A DNA stretch of 64,000 nucleotides from Bimastos eiseni (taxonomy: Eukaryota; Annelida; Clitellata; Crassiclitellata; Lumbricidae): positions 30,439,234-30,503,233 of the forward strand of contig OY365810.1 in the NCBI GenBank assembly GCA_959347315.1. The letters run 5' to 3'. The stretch's first letter is position 1. Each line of letters opens with the position of its first letter. The position numbers and the translations under genes were made by a program. Positions 14,201-23,183 of this stretch are shown in pieces. The notes below the pieces were generated by a model, which saw only the letters and a program-made list of their open reading frames with translations, ran no database searches and was not told the DNA's origin.

Positions 14201-15485
14201 GGTGGGGGGGCCTAGAATTCAAGCTGAGAGTGAAACTGTTTGAAACATTGTTCAAGACAGAGACCCAACAGAAACCGTGTTTCCCTGCGCCTTACAAGCT
14301 TGGTATAAACAACACGCTTCTTGCAAGGTCCTGCTTTGGTTGCAGTTGCTGGGATAACATCCGATCGTATAACATCCTGACAGCTTCCTGTACACAGGAC
14401 CTATTCTATTTCAAATAACCCGTGTTTTATTTAATATGTTTACCGCAAGAGGATAAAACCAAGATGGCTGACATCACTACAGACATAGCTCATTCCGTTT
14501 GTAGTCACTGGACCGAGCCAAAAATAGTATAAAATAATCTTTCATGCATTCAGGAGGTAGCAGCACATGCTCACCATTACTTAGAAGTGGCAGGAAATAT
14601 AACTGACACGCCAAACTACCTTTAAACGGCGGTTAAGTTCAGAACGTGTAAACACATCCCCGGCGTCTGAACAAACCAAATTTGGGATATATACTGTATA
14701 GTGGTGCATACACGTGCCTAGCTAACAACATGTTAAGAGCTTGCTGGAATAGATAAATTGCAAAGATGTAAAATGAAAGCCCTCAGTTCTACAACTCATT
14801 GCAACTTTCAAGCATGTCACCAAATTTTAAAATAATGTATTTATTAAACAACTTTATCTGTTGATATTATTAAGAAAATTCATAACTTAGCATTCTCTAT
14901 TATAAATGCTAATACCGTGCACATATGTTGTGTATTAATCATGTTCAACGTATTGCACTAAGTGCTTAGAACTGAGTCCTGCTCGATTTTCTAATTGCCT
15001 TATTCCCCTCTGGCTTTAGACAAGACACACAGGTCTTGAAATTGTATGTACACTGGTTTCGCTCATAACAGATCATCCCATTAACTGATGCCTTGAGCAT
15101 TGCTAAGGTGGTACTATAAAAGCGATCCTAGATCATTGGTGTACCAAGCTAAAGCATTTGCACCAACACAAACTGTATACAGCATTTTCTGCAGTTTATT
15201 GAAGCTCAGGAATTAGAGTTGACTCAAAGTTTACAAACATATGAAACAACAGGATTTGTTGCCCTGGTCAAAGGCTGCATCAATCAGTGAAACATGGAAC
15301 TAGGCTCTTACCTCATTAAGTCCAATCCTCGATGATATGTTTTCGAGACAATCTTGTCCGGTGCTGTCGGTGTTTAGAGTGCACTCAATCAGCACAGAGT
15401 CCAATAGATGCACGCAAACAATGTAGGAATTTTTTGTTGACACATCATAACGCTTGGCCTTACGTATGCCAAACCGCAAAGGCAT
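1771..15485 (-). CDS. PTPN14/PTPN21: FERM-domain protein tyrosine phosphatase, PTPN14/PTPN21 (Pez) family, complete, nine coding exons
   Basis: Coding exons in transcript order: 15485-15312, 13413-13241, 12364-12267, 11476-11406, 10395-10237, 9026-8935, 7892-7801, 5168-5127, 4424-1771. They sum to 3,555 bases, exactly 1,184 codons plus stop, with every junction in phase; vertebrate PTPN14 and PTPN21 are about the same length. Residues 1 to about 300 form the FERM domain, starting MPLRFGIRKAKRYDV as in the family. The linker has PPxY motifs near residues 402 (PPDY) and 568 (PPPY). The PTP domain fills about the last 280 residues, with WPD at 1076-1078 and HCSAGVGRTG at 1117-1126 (catalytic Cys1118); the end SSRLI resembles the NSRLI end of PTPN14. 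Family knowledge: cytosolic and junctional, binding YAP-type WW proteins through PPxY. Least certain are the exon 7 donor and exon 8, chosen for phase and FERM alignment. Confidence 0.93.
4425..5126. other. phosphatase intron 8
   Basis: 702 bases of AT-rich intron. I searched it for a further small exon joining exon 8 to exon 9 and found none that keeps phase. Confidence 0.5.
5127..5168 (-). CDS. PTPN14/PTPN21: phosphatase exon 8 (FERM F3 helix)
   Basis: A 42-base exon after TTTTATTCTTGTAG. It encodes ESNKYIIERISAI, placed where the family has the -E-AKY---- helix. A stronger GTAAGTC donor seven bases further on breaks phase with exon 9, so the GTAAAT donor is preferred. Alternative use of the two donors is possible but would shift the frame. 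Confidence 0.65.
5169..7800. other. phosphatase intron 7
   Basis: 2,632 bases, mostly plain AT-rich sequence. It holds a SINE/LINE 3' piece near 6720-6890 and one arm of the inverted repeat pair that brackets exon 7 (7680-7740). Confidence 0.6.
6725..6895 (+). repeat. SINE/LINE 3' tail, plus orientation
   Basis: The block runs from a CCCAAGCCTGGATAAA motif through a (CTA)n run into GGCGCTTTATAAAT at 6850-6863 and ends in TGAATGAA. The GCGC-TTATAAAT end matches that of the LINE fragment at 24415-24430. Confidence 0.55.
7801..7892 (-). CDS. PTPN14/PTPN21: phosphatase exon 7 (FERM F3, W-x-D-I strand)
   Basis: 92 bases after TGTTGTCTAG. It encodes KWSDIVNFSNSKRQLG, aligned with the family RW-D---N--HNKS strand, then FYFLLV. 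Two donors overlap four bases apart: GTTAGT after 7805 and GTTAGA after 7801. Only the second keeps phase with exon 8 and the ungapped FERM alignment, so I chose it although it is weaker. Confidence 0.78.
8012..8188. mobile_element. small MITE in intron 6
   Basis: A 177-bp element with inverted ends GTTATAGGCAACGTGTGAAA and its counterpart ending GCCTGTAAC, each with an inner GTAAAATGCCT-type segment. It abuts an (AT)n run at 8189-8218. TA-rich flanks prevent a clean target-site call. Confidence 0.6.
8935..9026 (-). CDS. PTPN14/PTPN21: phosphatase exon 6 (FERM F3, first strands)
   Basis: 92 bases after a strong CTTTAACACAG acceptor and before GTAAGCG. It encodes LLLGTSFVGIFVKP, matching the family LGIFFMGIFVR strand. 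Confidence 0.9.
9260..10096. mobile_element. non-autonomous hAT-type DNA transposon in intron 5
   Basis: 837 bp with inverted ends TAGGGCATAAC, flanked by a near-perfect 8-bp duplication (ATACATAC and ATACACAC). GC-rich subterminal motifs such as TATTCGGCCGAGGCGAAT are typical of hAT elements. The inside is AT-rich and encodes no transposase. Confidence 0.82.
10237..10395 (-). CDS. PTPN14/PTPN21: phosphatase exon 5 (FERM F2)
   Basis: 159 bases, 53 codons in phase 0 at both ends, with a TTTTATGTAG acceptor and a GTAGGC donor. The conserved core is the LHYIQLAQELEGYG segment, equivalent to LMYINEVERLDGFG in vertebrates, followed by YYPVK. Confidence 0.9.
10440..10555. repeat. AT-rich microsatellite in intron 4
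   Basis: Degenerate (AT)n/(ATAC)n sequence just upstream of exon 5 in transcript terms. No other structure seen. Confidence 0.6.
10815..11101. mobile_element. hAT-type MITE in intron 4
   Basis: 287 bp. Its minus-strand end begins CAGGGGTGTCAAAGAGCC, a familiar hAT terminus, and the other end begins CAGAGGGGGGGAGGTCAAA. The flanking 8-mers CTCTATCT and CTCCACCT match at six of eight positions, an aged duplication. Confidence 0.65.
11406..11476 (-). CDS. PTPN14/PTPN21: phosphatase exon 4 (FERM F2)
   Basis: 71 bases encoding ELGDYNSEMHGNDYLSNMVL, matching the family GDYN-containing segment. Acceptor CGACTTTAG, donor GTCAGTTATC; both phases match the neighbouring exons. Confidence 0.88.
11691..11887. 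mobile_element. hAT-type MITE in intron 3
   Basis: 197 bp with inverted ends CAGGGCCGTAC, repeated internal GCGCCCTG-type motifs, and CACACACA on both sides. The duplication is perfect but lies in a (CA)n run, so it is weaker evidence than usual. Confidence 0.72.
12267..12364 (-). CDS. PTPN14/PTPN21: phosphatase exon 3 (FERM F2)
   Basis: 98 bases encoding YQYYLYLKTEIIDGRLQC and following residues, the conserved start of the FERM F2 lobe. The acceptor and the first 17 coding bases lie inside the first unit of a 49-bp tandem repeat that continues into the intron. Confidence 0.9.
12348..12543. repeat. 49-bp tandem repeat, four units, spanning the exon 3 acceptor
   Basis: Units start at 12348, 12397, 12446 and 12495, each beginning AAAGATAG on the plus strand. 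Units 1 and 4 share TACTGG where units 2 and 3 have CAATGG. Unit 1 includes the real acceptor and the first 17 bases of exon 3; the other three are intronic copies of that border. Confidence 0.92.
12640..12910. repeat. probable decayed hAT fragment in intron 2
   Basis: The segment has ATTCGGCCAAAT and TTTGGCCGAAC motifs like those at the end of the hAT element at 9260-10096. No matching second terminus was found. Confidence 0.35.
13150..13192. repeat. (AT)n microsatellite near exon 2 donor
   Basis: Nearly pure AT dinucleotides about 50 bases past the exon 2 donor, within intron 2. Confidence 0.85.
13241..13413 (-). CDS. PTPN14/PTPN21: phosphatase exon 2 (FERM F1/F2)
   Basis: 173 bases between a TTGGTTACAG acceptor and a GTGAGTGAGG donor. 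It encodes YFGLRF followed by RWVDLDKPLKKQLEKY and a YFGVMF block, all characteristic of the Pez/PTPN14 FERM domain. It ends two bases into an Arg codon. Confidence 0.92.
13414..15311. other. phosphatase intron 1
   Basis: 1,898 bases without a recognisable gene or element with defined ends. A short reading frame at 14173-14418 has no family match that I recognise. Confidence 0.5.
15312..15485 (-). CDS. PTPN14/PTPN21: phosphatase exon 1 (start codon, FERM F1 lobe)
   Basis: 58 codons from ATG at 15485, ending in phase 0 before a GTAAGAG donor. The start was chosen because the peptide aligns from its first residue with the family N-terminus, and IECTL and STGQ[ED]CLE are conserved. No clear acceptor lies just upstream, so the 5' UTR may continue directly. 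Confidence 0.9.
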
Positions 15486-17994
15486 TTTGGCATAAGTCCA
15501 GAAGAACAGTCACACAGAAATAGCACCGTTGTTTCGTGAGTCACAAACGTAAGAAACACTCAAACGGACATACGAGTTGTTACAACTGCAAATATAAAAC
15601 AGCTTAAATGATTACATTTTTCCATCATTTTAAGCATGCATTTGTAATGCACCATTAATTTCGCACTATATCATATTCATGTTCGGCATTTTAAGAAAGC
15701 ACGTAACAGCAAGCTCAAAACATGAATGGCAGAACTTTGAAACTGGGCATGTGCTCCACAGACAATTCCCCAAACAACACCAAAGTTCTTTACACACATC
15801 GTACAGTTTCATACAGTCATGAACACTATCTCTACTGCATTAATTCACCACGCCACAACATTAATGACGAAATAAGACCATTCTTTAGTTAATTAAATAA
15901 GTAAGGATTTCCGTTGCCTGAACGCAGCTATATGCTTCAGAGATTCATAACAAACTTGCATCCATAACACGCTGAATCCATCACGCATGCTATCTCTATA
16001 AAGTAGCTTACCATAGTAAATTCACAAATAGGAAACTATGAAATCATAGTCACTGTTCAATTTCTGAAAACAACACAATACAAATCACTTTTGTAAAATT
16101 TCTAACTAGTGAATCACCACTACATATCACCATTTACAACTTAGCTGCCCGTTTACCATGCGCATGAATACAGTACCTTGCCCCGAAGCTAAACAACACG
16201 CTGCTTTAAAGTGAAAGCGTTCGTCGATCGATACTTTAAAATAATCCTAACAGATTTAGACTGTCTAAGTAATAACTTAAATTTACTCAGACTTTAAAAC
16301 TGAGCATACGCATTTCAGTTTTTATTTACGCGAAGGAACAACGAACTGAAGTTCGGTTGAAGAATTTAAAGAATGCTAGAGGCTGGTTCTCCGCTTTCCG
16401 TCTATAAATCTCTCGTAACTCTTTAGCGATAATCTCTTTGAGTCAGCCTCAGAACCAGAACAGATCTGAGCGCATAGAAACGCTAACGAACGAATTAAGA
16501 ATAAATTAAGCCAATTCCACGTACCGTTATCGGAAACGATCCGTTTACAGTCGGAGAAACCCGGCTGCAGAAGAAGCCTATGAAACGGAGATCATAGGAC
16601 CTAATTGAAATGAGGTCCAGTAGCGTATGCCCTTGGGCCCTAAGTATAGCCTATAGGGTCCAACGTTTTGTTTAATTTGCTAGTCTGATGACTACATGCA
16701 TATCATAGAGAAGATGACATAATCATCTAAGCTAACCTTGAGAGGCAGTCGTGAACTCATGGCATAGTTAAATGTTACAGGTTTTTCGGAATGTGAGGGC
16801 AGATATAGCAATATTCCACTCGTCGTCTGATATATCATTAATGAGCGCTGCATCAAGATATATATATAGGCCTAGAGGAGTGTTTCAAAGGTTGTACTAA
16901 TTTGATAGTCAAACGGAGCTTCGAGCCCGGTTTCTAGAGCATCAGATTCAGATCAAGAGGGGAGGCAGAGCAGCTGCATGGACGGTGTCATGTAAGTTGA
17001 GAAGAATTGTAGTCAATTTCATACAAGAATTCTTGAATAGAAGACTTCAATTAGTTTTGTGTGGAGAGCTATATGTATGCGAGTGTGGCATATAGAGGGG
17101 TTGATCAGAGAGCGAGTGGCGATGACGATGGGAGGACCGAAGATCTGAGGAACTGTGGATGACAACGCTACAGAGTCCAAATTAAATCGTGGTTTTTTTA
17201 AGCATGACTCGGTGGGAGAGCGTGACAATTCACATGCAGTTACCTACGTATGAGTATATAGTGGCGGAACCGAGAAAGTCTAAGATTGTAGAATAATCTG
17301 AGCGGTTTTACTTAAATGAAGATAAGTTCGAACAGATCCTTGGACTAAGAATAGTATACGGAGTAGTATTGGCTTAATTGTGCATGGCCGTCCAGATGGG
17401 GGTTCCGGAGACAATTTGAAATGCCTCCATTTTCAGGTAGGGGTATATTTTAGTCTGGGGGTATCTTGCCTTCCTGACACTTAATTGGGACCGAGTGTTT
17501 GCCTCCATCACTCAGAGGGATTGACCACCCTGCCACTTGTGACTTTGACTAGGATTTTAGCCAGTGAGGTGATTTGAAGTACAATGCGGATGATATCGTG
17601 ATGTTTTGGCGACTGAGCGCTCGATCTAGTTGCGGCTCAGGCTAGTGAGCTTTGGATATGCTGCAAAAAACGCTTAGTTTGGATAGATTCGAGATTTGGG
17701 AAGATGGAATTGCAGTGATCGTGCTCTGAGTAGACAATGAAGCTATAGTAAGGGTGTAAGTACTAAGCAGTTTCAAAATCGAGCATGAACAGGATGCGGC
17801 GGAGTTCACGACTGTAGCATGAAGCAGAAGCGCGAGCGCCGCGAGATGCTGTTGGAGAAGATGATAACTATATAGGCCTATGTGGATCAAAAGCTGGTAG
17901 ACCAATATTATAGGATGAGGAGTTCTGTTTTGAAGGGACTGAACCGTTGAGGCAGACGATGTTGGGTGACATTCATTAAGAGATTACTCAGATT
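15486..17994. other. 5' flank of the phosphatase gene
   Basis: Probably holds the 5' UTR and promoter of the minus-strand phosphatase gene. I see no unambiguous TATA box or upstream exon. Short reading frames at 17019-17228 and 17642-17905 look non-coding. The block ends at the target-site duplication of the large element. Confidence 0.4.
17987..17994 (+). repeat. target-site duplication, left copy (CTCAGATT)
   Basis: Exact 8-bp match to 30761-30768, immediately outside the left 14-bp terminal repeat. Confidence 0.9.
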
Positions 17995-18028
17995 CATAGG
18001 CGCCGACTCCATAGGGGCAACAGGGACA

Positions 18029-18066
18029 TTCGCCCCAGTACTTAATTGTCAAGGTACTGGGGCGAA
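18029..18066. repeat. subterminal hairpin of the large element
   Basis: TTCGCCCCAGTAC and its exact reverse complement form 13-bp arms around a 12-base loop, 34 bases in from the left end. The same 10-base core recurs at 18079 and near the right end. Confidence 0.85.
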
Positions 18067-18934
18067 CCTAATACTCTCGCCCCAGTACCTTTCATGAGAC
18101 ATTCAAATTTGTCTCCATTGAAAACTAGTATCATGCCTGGGAGAGAACGCGAAAGAATTCCCTCCCCACAAGCTGTCCTTCTTCCGGAACCAACACGCCG
18201 TGGTGCAAATGTAGCGGAACGTAATACATCTTCTTACGAAGTCGGTAGAGAAAATGGTGTGAGACAGGACACCGTCCAGTGTCCCCTCTCTCGGCTCCTG
18301 TCCCTCTCTCGGTTCCTGCGACTTAGGAGCCGGAGATGGGCAGGAGCAGAGAGAGAGGTCCTTGTTAGTTTGAATTATCAAAGAATTGTCTACTTACGAC
18401 TCTAAGATTTTTTATCATTTTATTATTTTTTTAAAGATAAAATTTCTTGATAATAAGTCTACTTCCCGCATTGAATAGTACCATCTTTGTAAGATTGTGA
18501 CTGCATCGTCAACAACAAAATTAATTATCATTGTTGCATTGTTATTTATAAAAAAAATAGTCCCATAAATTTCGCACGCGATAACATTTGGTGCGCTATA
18601 TTTCTCAGCTTGGTAACAGCGTGAAAACGTGAGACCTAATTTCTATTATGGACGACATTGTGTGTTGCACAAAAGTCCAGAGGGAAAATCGGTGACTTGC
18701 AACGTTTGTGGCGGTACGGTATCCTTAACTGCTCTAGAAATTGTCCATTTAATAACTGGAAAATGGTGGACAAGATGTTGGGGCGCAAGGCCTAATCGAT
18801 CGAAGCTTGACCTCAATCTCTGGGGCACCGGGTTCGACCGCCATTATCACAAACCACACGACCTTTATAATAATTAATAATTATTGTTCGGCGTCATGTG
18901 TCACGAATTGAGTGTCGATCGTGTTCGAACCCGG

Positions 18935-19682
18935 TTAGAAGCTGCTCTTCTGGTAGGCCATCGTGTTTCTCTTCATGACGTCCAGGCACGGTCCGAACAG
19001 CCGTTCGAAGCACTCCCACTCCAGGAAAGTCACCTTGACTATTCCGACGGCGTAGACGCTGGCCGACCTCTCTCTGTTCTCGAGCAGGGCCATCTCTCCG
19101 AAGTAGCCTACATTCCACTCGTCGTCATCGAAACGACGTTCTCCTCGCCCTGGTCGCAGATCGTTATACTCGCACGTCACACCACTCGACGAAGAACATG
19201 CCATCCGTTCGCTCGTCCCCCTCTCGGATGATACACTGTCTGTCGTCGTAGGACCTCGACACAAGGGCGTCTGCCAGAGTCATTCGTTCGTAACCGTCCA
19301 AGGACTAAAGCATTGGAACGCTCTGGAGCAGTCGCTCGTACGTCTTGCGCTTCCGGAAGGCGTTGTGAAAGACGATCCGCGCGCGCGCCGGAAGGACATC
19401 CGGTCTATGGCCCAGATGGTCCCTTGGGTCACGGCCACCACCGACGCTGCCCGAGGCATGTTGTACATGAGGGCAAGCTCACCGAAACTACCACGACCGT
19501 CGAACTGGAGGACACTCTGGCTCTGATCGCTTCAGCGACGGATGATCACGTCAAAGATACCGTTCTCGATGACGTAGAAGTTGTCGCCGTCGTCGCCCTG
19601 TCGGATCACGTGCTCGCCTGGCGCCACCTTGCGTTCGAACATGGCACCGATCACTTCCTTCATTAGGTCGCTGTCTAGGGAT
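18935..19682 (-). pseudogene. PRKAR2-like: broken copy of a type II cAMP-dependent protein kinase regulatory subunit (cyclic-nucleotide-binding part)
   Basis: The minus strand encodes [20 protein letters not shown] and DNFYVIENG, then [16 protein letters not shown] (first cAMP-binding cassette), later [33 protein letters not shown] (second cassette) and FERLFGPCLDVMKRN at the C-terminus. These follow the order of PKA RII subunits; the DNFYVI and MKRN segments favour RII over RI. The copy is broken: TGA at 19532-19534, TAG at 19304-19306, a frameshift near the CGCGCGCG run at about 19377-19384, and further shifts in the second cassette. There is no intron, and the dimerisation and inhibitor regions are absent. 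It starts just after a TTGCATCACAG sequence that looks like a splice acceptor, so a captured genomic exon is as possible as a 5'-truncated retrocopy. No poly(A) tail is visible. Confidence 0.88.
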
Positions 19683-19750
19683 CTGTGATGCAAAATGAAT
19701 AGATGAATTGTTAGACCATAGATGGCGGAGATGGGAAACTAATCAACTGG

Positions 19751-19834
19751 CTAATCAGCAAATTAGATTTTATAAATCGATTAGACAAGCAGCTAATCAG
19801 CAAATTAGATTTTATAAATCGATTAGACAAGCAG
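19751..19834. repeat. 42-bp tandem duplication
   Basis: Two identical 42-base units starting CTAATCAGCAAATTAG, at 19751 and 19793. They begin a longer AT-rich stretch rich in AATCGATT palindromes. Confidence 0.85.
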
Positions 19835-21721
19835 CTAATTATAATCTAACAGCTGCTAAAGTTTTTCAATTCTAATTCGTATTGATCGGGACATTTCAGT
19901 AGCTAATATTAATTCTAACTGATTGGCAATTTTTAAAAATCAATTAATCGACTTTCTAATCGATTTGACAAATAACCAATTCTAATATTGTCAACGACTG
20001 GCTACATTTTGCTAGATTTTGCGAATTCTCATTCTAGTCAATTTGTGCATTTCAGTAACTAAATTATAATCGATAAGCAATTTAAGAAATCGGTTAATCG
20101 ATTATCAAATGGACTGTTAAATGGACTAACTGAGTGGATTGTAGGCCTAATATTTATTAAGCAATATTCCAGTCAATTCACTGATTAACTTGCTGACTGA
20201 TTATTGTATTATACACTGTGACATAATTAATATAGCTTAAAGCTCTGGGAGTATGTCCTCGGAAGTGCCATTTTAGAAGTTCGGAGATGACGACTACGAA
20301 ATGCAGACAGTGAGACACAGTAAATTTTATCTGCCAAAGCAATTAGTATATGTTTTCGAACGCCAGAATCTTTCTTCTTTCTGCCACATAAAATTATGGT
20401 CTGCGCCATTTAATCAACAATCCCCTACTTTTATTTGGACATTTATGTGCGTGGGCCCATGTTAAATAAACAATACGTAGCGAATGTTTGTGAAGTTGCT
20501 TGAAACCGATTCATGCCAACAAGCAATTTTATTCTTTATGCAGTAGGTATTTTGCAAATTAGCGAGGAATTAGATGTGAGCAATTATTGCTCGCAGTGTT
20601 TGAGCGATCCGAAGCGTTCGTCTCTAAAGCCTATGAGCCATAGTCCATGAACCATTACCACTCGTCTTCCTACAGTTTCTCATTCTTTGCGACTATCTGT
20701 ATTAACAGACTGCAAACTACGGTGTCTATTCCAACATAGGCTTAGTCTCTTTTCGAAGATTAGGCCTATCGTCATTATTAACAAGGAATATACTAACTTA
20801 ACTTACTTACTTACAATAGAGGCCAACAGATAATTCAGACTGCATCCTAAAAATGACAAACGTTGGCACTTTGTAAAAGGCAAAAATGACGTTACGATTA
20901 TAATGTCATCGTATTATCTTCAGTCTCTGGCTCAATTAATTTGTCAGTTGCAGCGCAGATCGCAGAGAAGACGGACGTGTTTCAGATTTCTGCTGCTACT
21001 CGTCGAATTTCTGCTTCTGTTTCGATTGAATTTTCTTTGAGAGGTAGCAAGTAAACTCGAGACGATGAGTAAATGTTAGCTTTAACCGAGTGTCAATGTG
21101 AGCTAAGTCTGTAAAGTGTGTCACGGAGAGTCACTATAGATAATCGAATATCAATTGTAGATTGAAAAATTCATGAAATTGAACATATTTTTTAGTGCTT
21201 AAAATAGGCCTACCAATAACGAGTTATAATTACGCGGTTCAGTGTGACAATAATGTTCATATTCAACGTGTCAATTGTCATTGTACCTGCGGTACAGCGG
21301 TTTGGTTAGGAACCCTGACCAGTTTACAGTTCCTGGCCACAAGATCCTTTAGTTGTGCTGGCCTATCTTGCTGGCCTCTGTTACTGGTCACGTGTTTTGA
21401 AGAATTAGTGCTAGAAACTTCCAGCGTTGCATTGTATGGACCTACTACTGTTCCTCTTAGGTATATTCATTTTTATTCTAACCATAACCCAAGTATTTCC
21501 ACGCATGCAGGCAGCGGTTAGCAGCCATGGCAAAAGACAGGAACTTCGAGCTTCAGAATTCCAGACGATTATGGCGCCATGTATGCAAAAATAAGTCTGC
21601 GATTTTGATCTAACCATCACATTTTTTACTATGTTTTATTGATTTAATTAGCTCTAGGCCTACTCAATTGAGGAATCGTGTAGATTCAGACAACATCAGC
21701 AGGTTTATACATTACGCAGGT

Positions 21722-21812
21722 CAGAGAACTCCGGCTGTCTTGGCTCCGTCCATCCTGGTAGTCTCAGGCCAGAGAACTTCGGCAGTTTTGGCACCAGCCG
21801 TCCTGGTAGAGG
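21722..21812. repeat. imperfect tandem repeat of about 51 bp
   Basis: Two units containing CAGAGAACT[CT]CGGC and CGTCCTGGTAG-type ends lie side by side. Function unknown. Confidence 0.6.
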
Positions 21813-21928
21813 CGCTGTGGCATCTGACATGGATTGCTACCTGTTGTCTTCGAGCTGTCTTCGAACTGTCACCGGCTGCAATGGTCATGTGATGCTATTC
21901 ACTTGAAGGATCTCAGCTCCAGTCCGAA

Positions 21929-21963
21929 GCAAATAACATGATCCAGTTGATCATGTTATTTGC
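21929..21963. repeat. perfect 15-bp-arm hairpin
   Basis: GCAAATAACATGATC and its exact reverse complement are separated by CAGTT. No coding context nearby. Confidence 0.9.
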
Positions 21964-22689
21964 AAACAGCTAGGTTAGTTTCGGTTTTTATTAATGTTTT
22001 TACTATAAATCCCATAGATTGACTGCTAATAAAATCGTCACGTCGTTTGGAAGATGCTTATTATGTAGCAAAATATCGACCATAATGAAACAGAGGATTT
22101 TCTGTCTTCTCTGCCTGTCTCTTTGCTAAATTTCTCTTCTGCTCGTCTCAAGTGTGTTCAGCTCTATTATGTCTATTTTCCCTCTTCTTAGGTCTGTTGA
22201 ACCTATTTTCTCTTTACTTGTGCCGAAAATGTTATCCTAGGTCTGGCTGCCTCCCTGTAGTGGATGAATGGACCGAGATTTGTTACGAAAGCTTTTGGCA
22301 CATAGTCCTTATCCTTTGCCGTTGAAAAAAAATTATTTTGGCATGTTGCAGCTCATGCAGTTAAATGACAAAGTTACTGTTTGCTCAATTGCGATCTATC
22401 CTACTCTACATCTTTTTCTCCCTGTTATCTAGTTCACTCCCTTTCTTAACTTTATTACATTTTGCACTATTCTTTTGTCTTTTAGAACTAGCTGGAACCT
22501 GGGATGCCTGGTGAGTGGAGATCTCATGGGACGAGACCGAGAAGGAGCTATCGATTGACAAAGAAGACGAGTGGAGGATGAGTTGCGTTGCTCGATACGA
22601 AGACCGGCACGGGAAGGACGTACTACAGTACTGAGTTAAGTTATAGAATTCTAAGCTATAGAGTTAATTGCTTTATCAACCTACTAGGC

Positions 22690-22935
22690 TTGATGAATGT
22701 ACACCTAGGATGCGATGGTGTGGCAGTATACGTTCTATGCTGTGTTACTGGAAGGTCGCAGGTTCGAATCTGCCTCAGGTCACTGCGTGGTAACCCTGAA
22801 TAAGTTGATTGCCAAGAATTGTCTGTGAGGAAGGAAGGCAATGGGAAATCACCTCTTGTGAAACGTGGCTCGCATATAAGAAGTCCGGCAGTTTTGCATA
22901 CGTGGACCTGTCTGACGGCTAAGGACTCGTCATCG
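22690..22935 (+). mobile_element. tRNA-derived SINE
   Basis: A TGGCAGTATACG stretch resembles a pol III A box and GGTTCGAATCT at about 22760 is a near-consensus B box. A conserved-looking body follows (GGAAGGCAATGGGAAATCAC). It does not fold as a genuine tRNA. Confidence 0.7.
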
Positions 22936-23183
22936 TCAGATTGTTTCATTACTTTCTATCTTCGTACTCAGTTCATTCTGTGTTTTTTTCACTGCCCTGC
23001 TCTCAGTTTTGCTCTAGATTTCTTTTTCTTTTCTGTTAATTTACTTTGGTTAGTTTTGGTATACGCCAGTCTAAGATTCGTGTGTCTTCCTTTGGTTAAG
23101 TTCTGATTATTAATTGCCTCTACAAGAAAACAATTCAACACGAATAAGTTCCATCTAAATGCACAGACGAAAAGAGAATGGGG

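Larger units (their letters stand above)
19683..21900. other. AT-rich interior of the large element
   Basis: No gene recognised. From 19740 to 20130 the motif AATCGATTA recurs in degenerate form, including the 42-bp duplication listed separately. A reading frame on the minus strand at 20227-20409 (MAQTIILCGRKKKDSG start) is basic but unrecognised. Confidence 0.4.
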
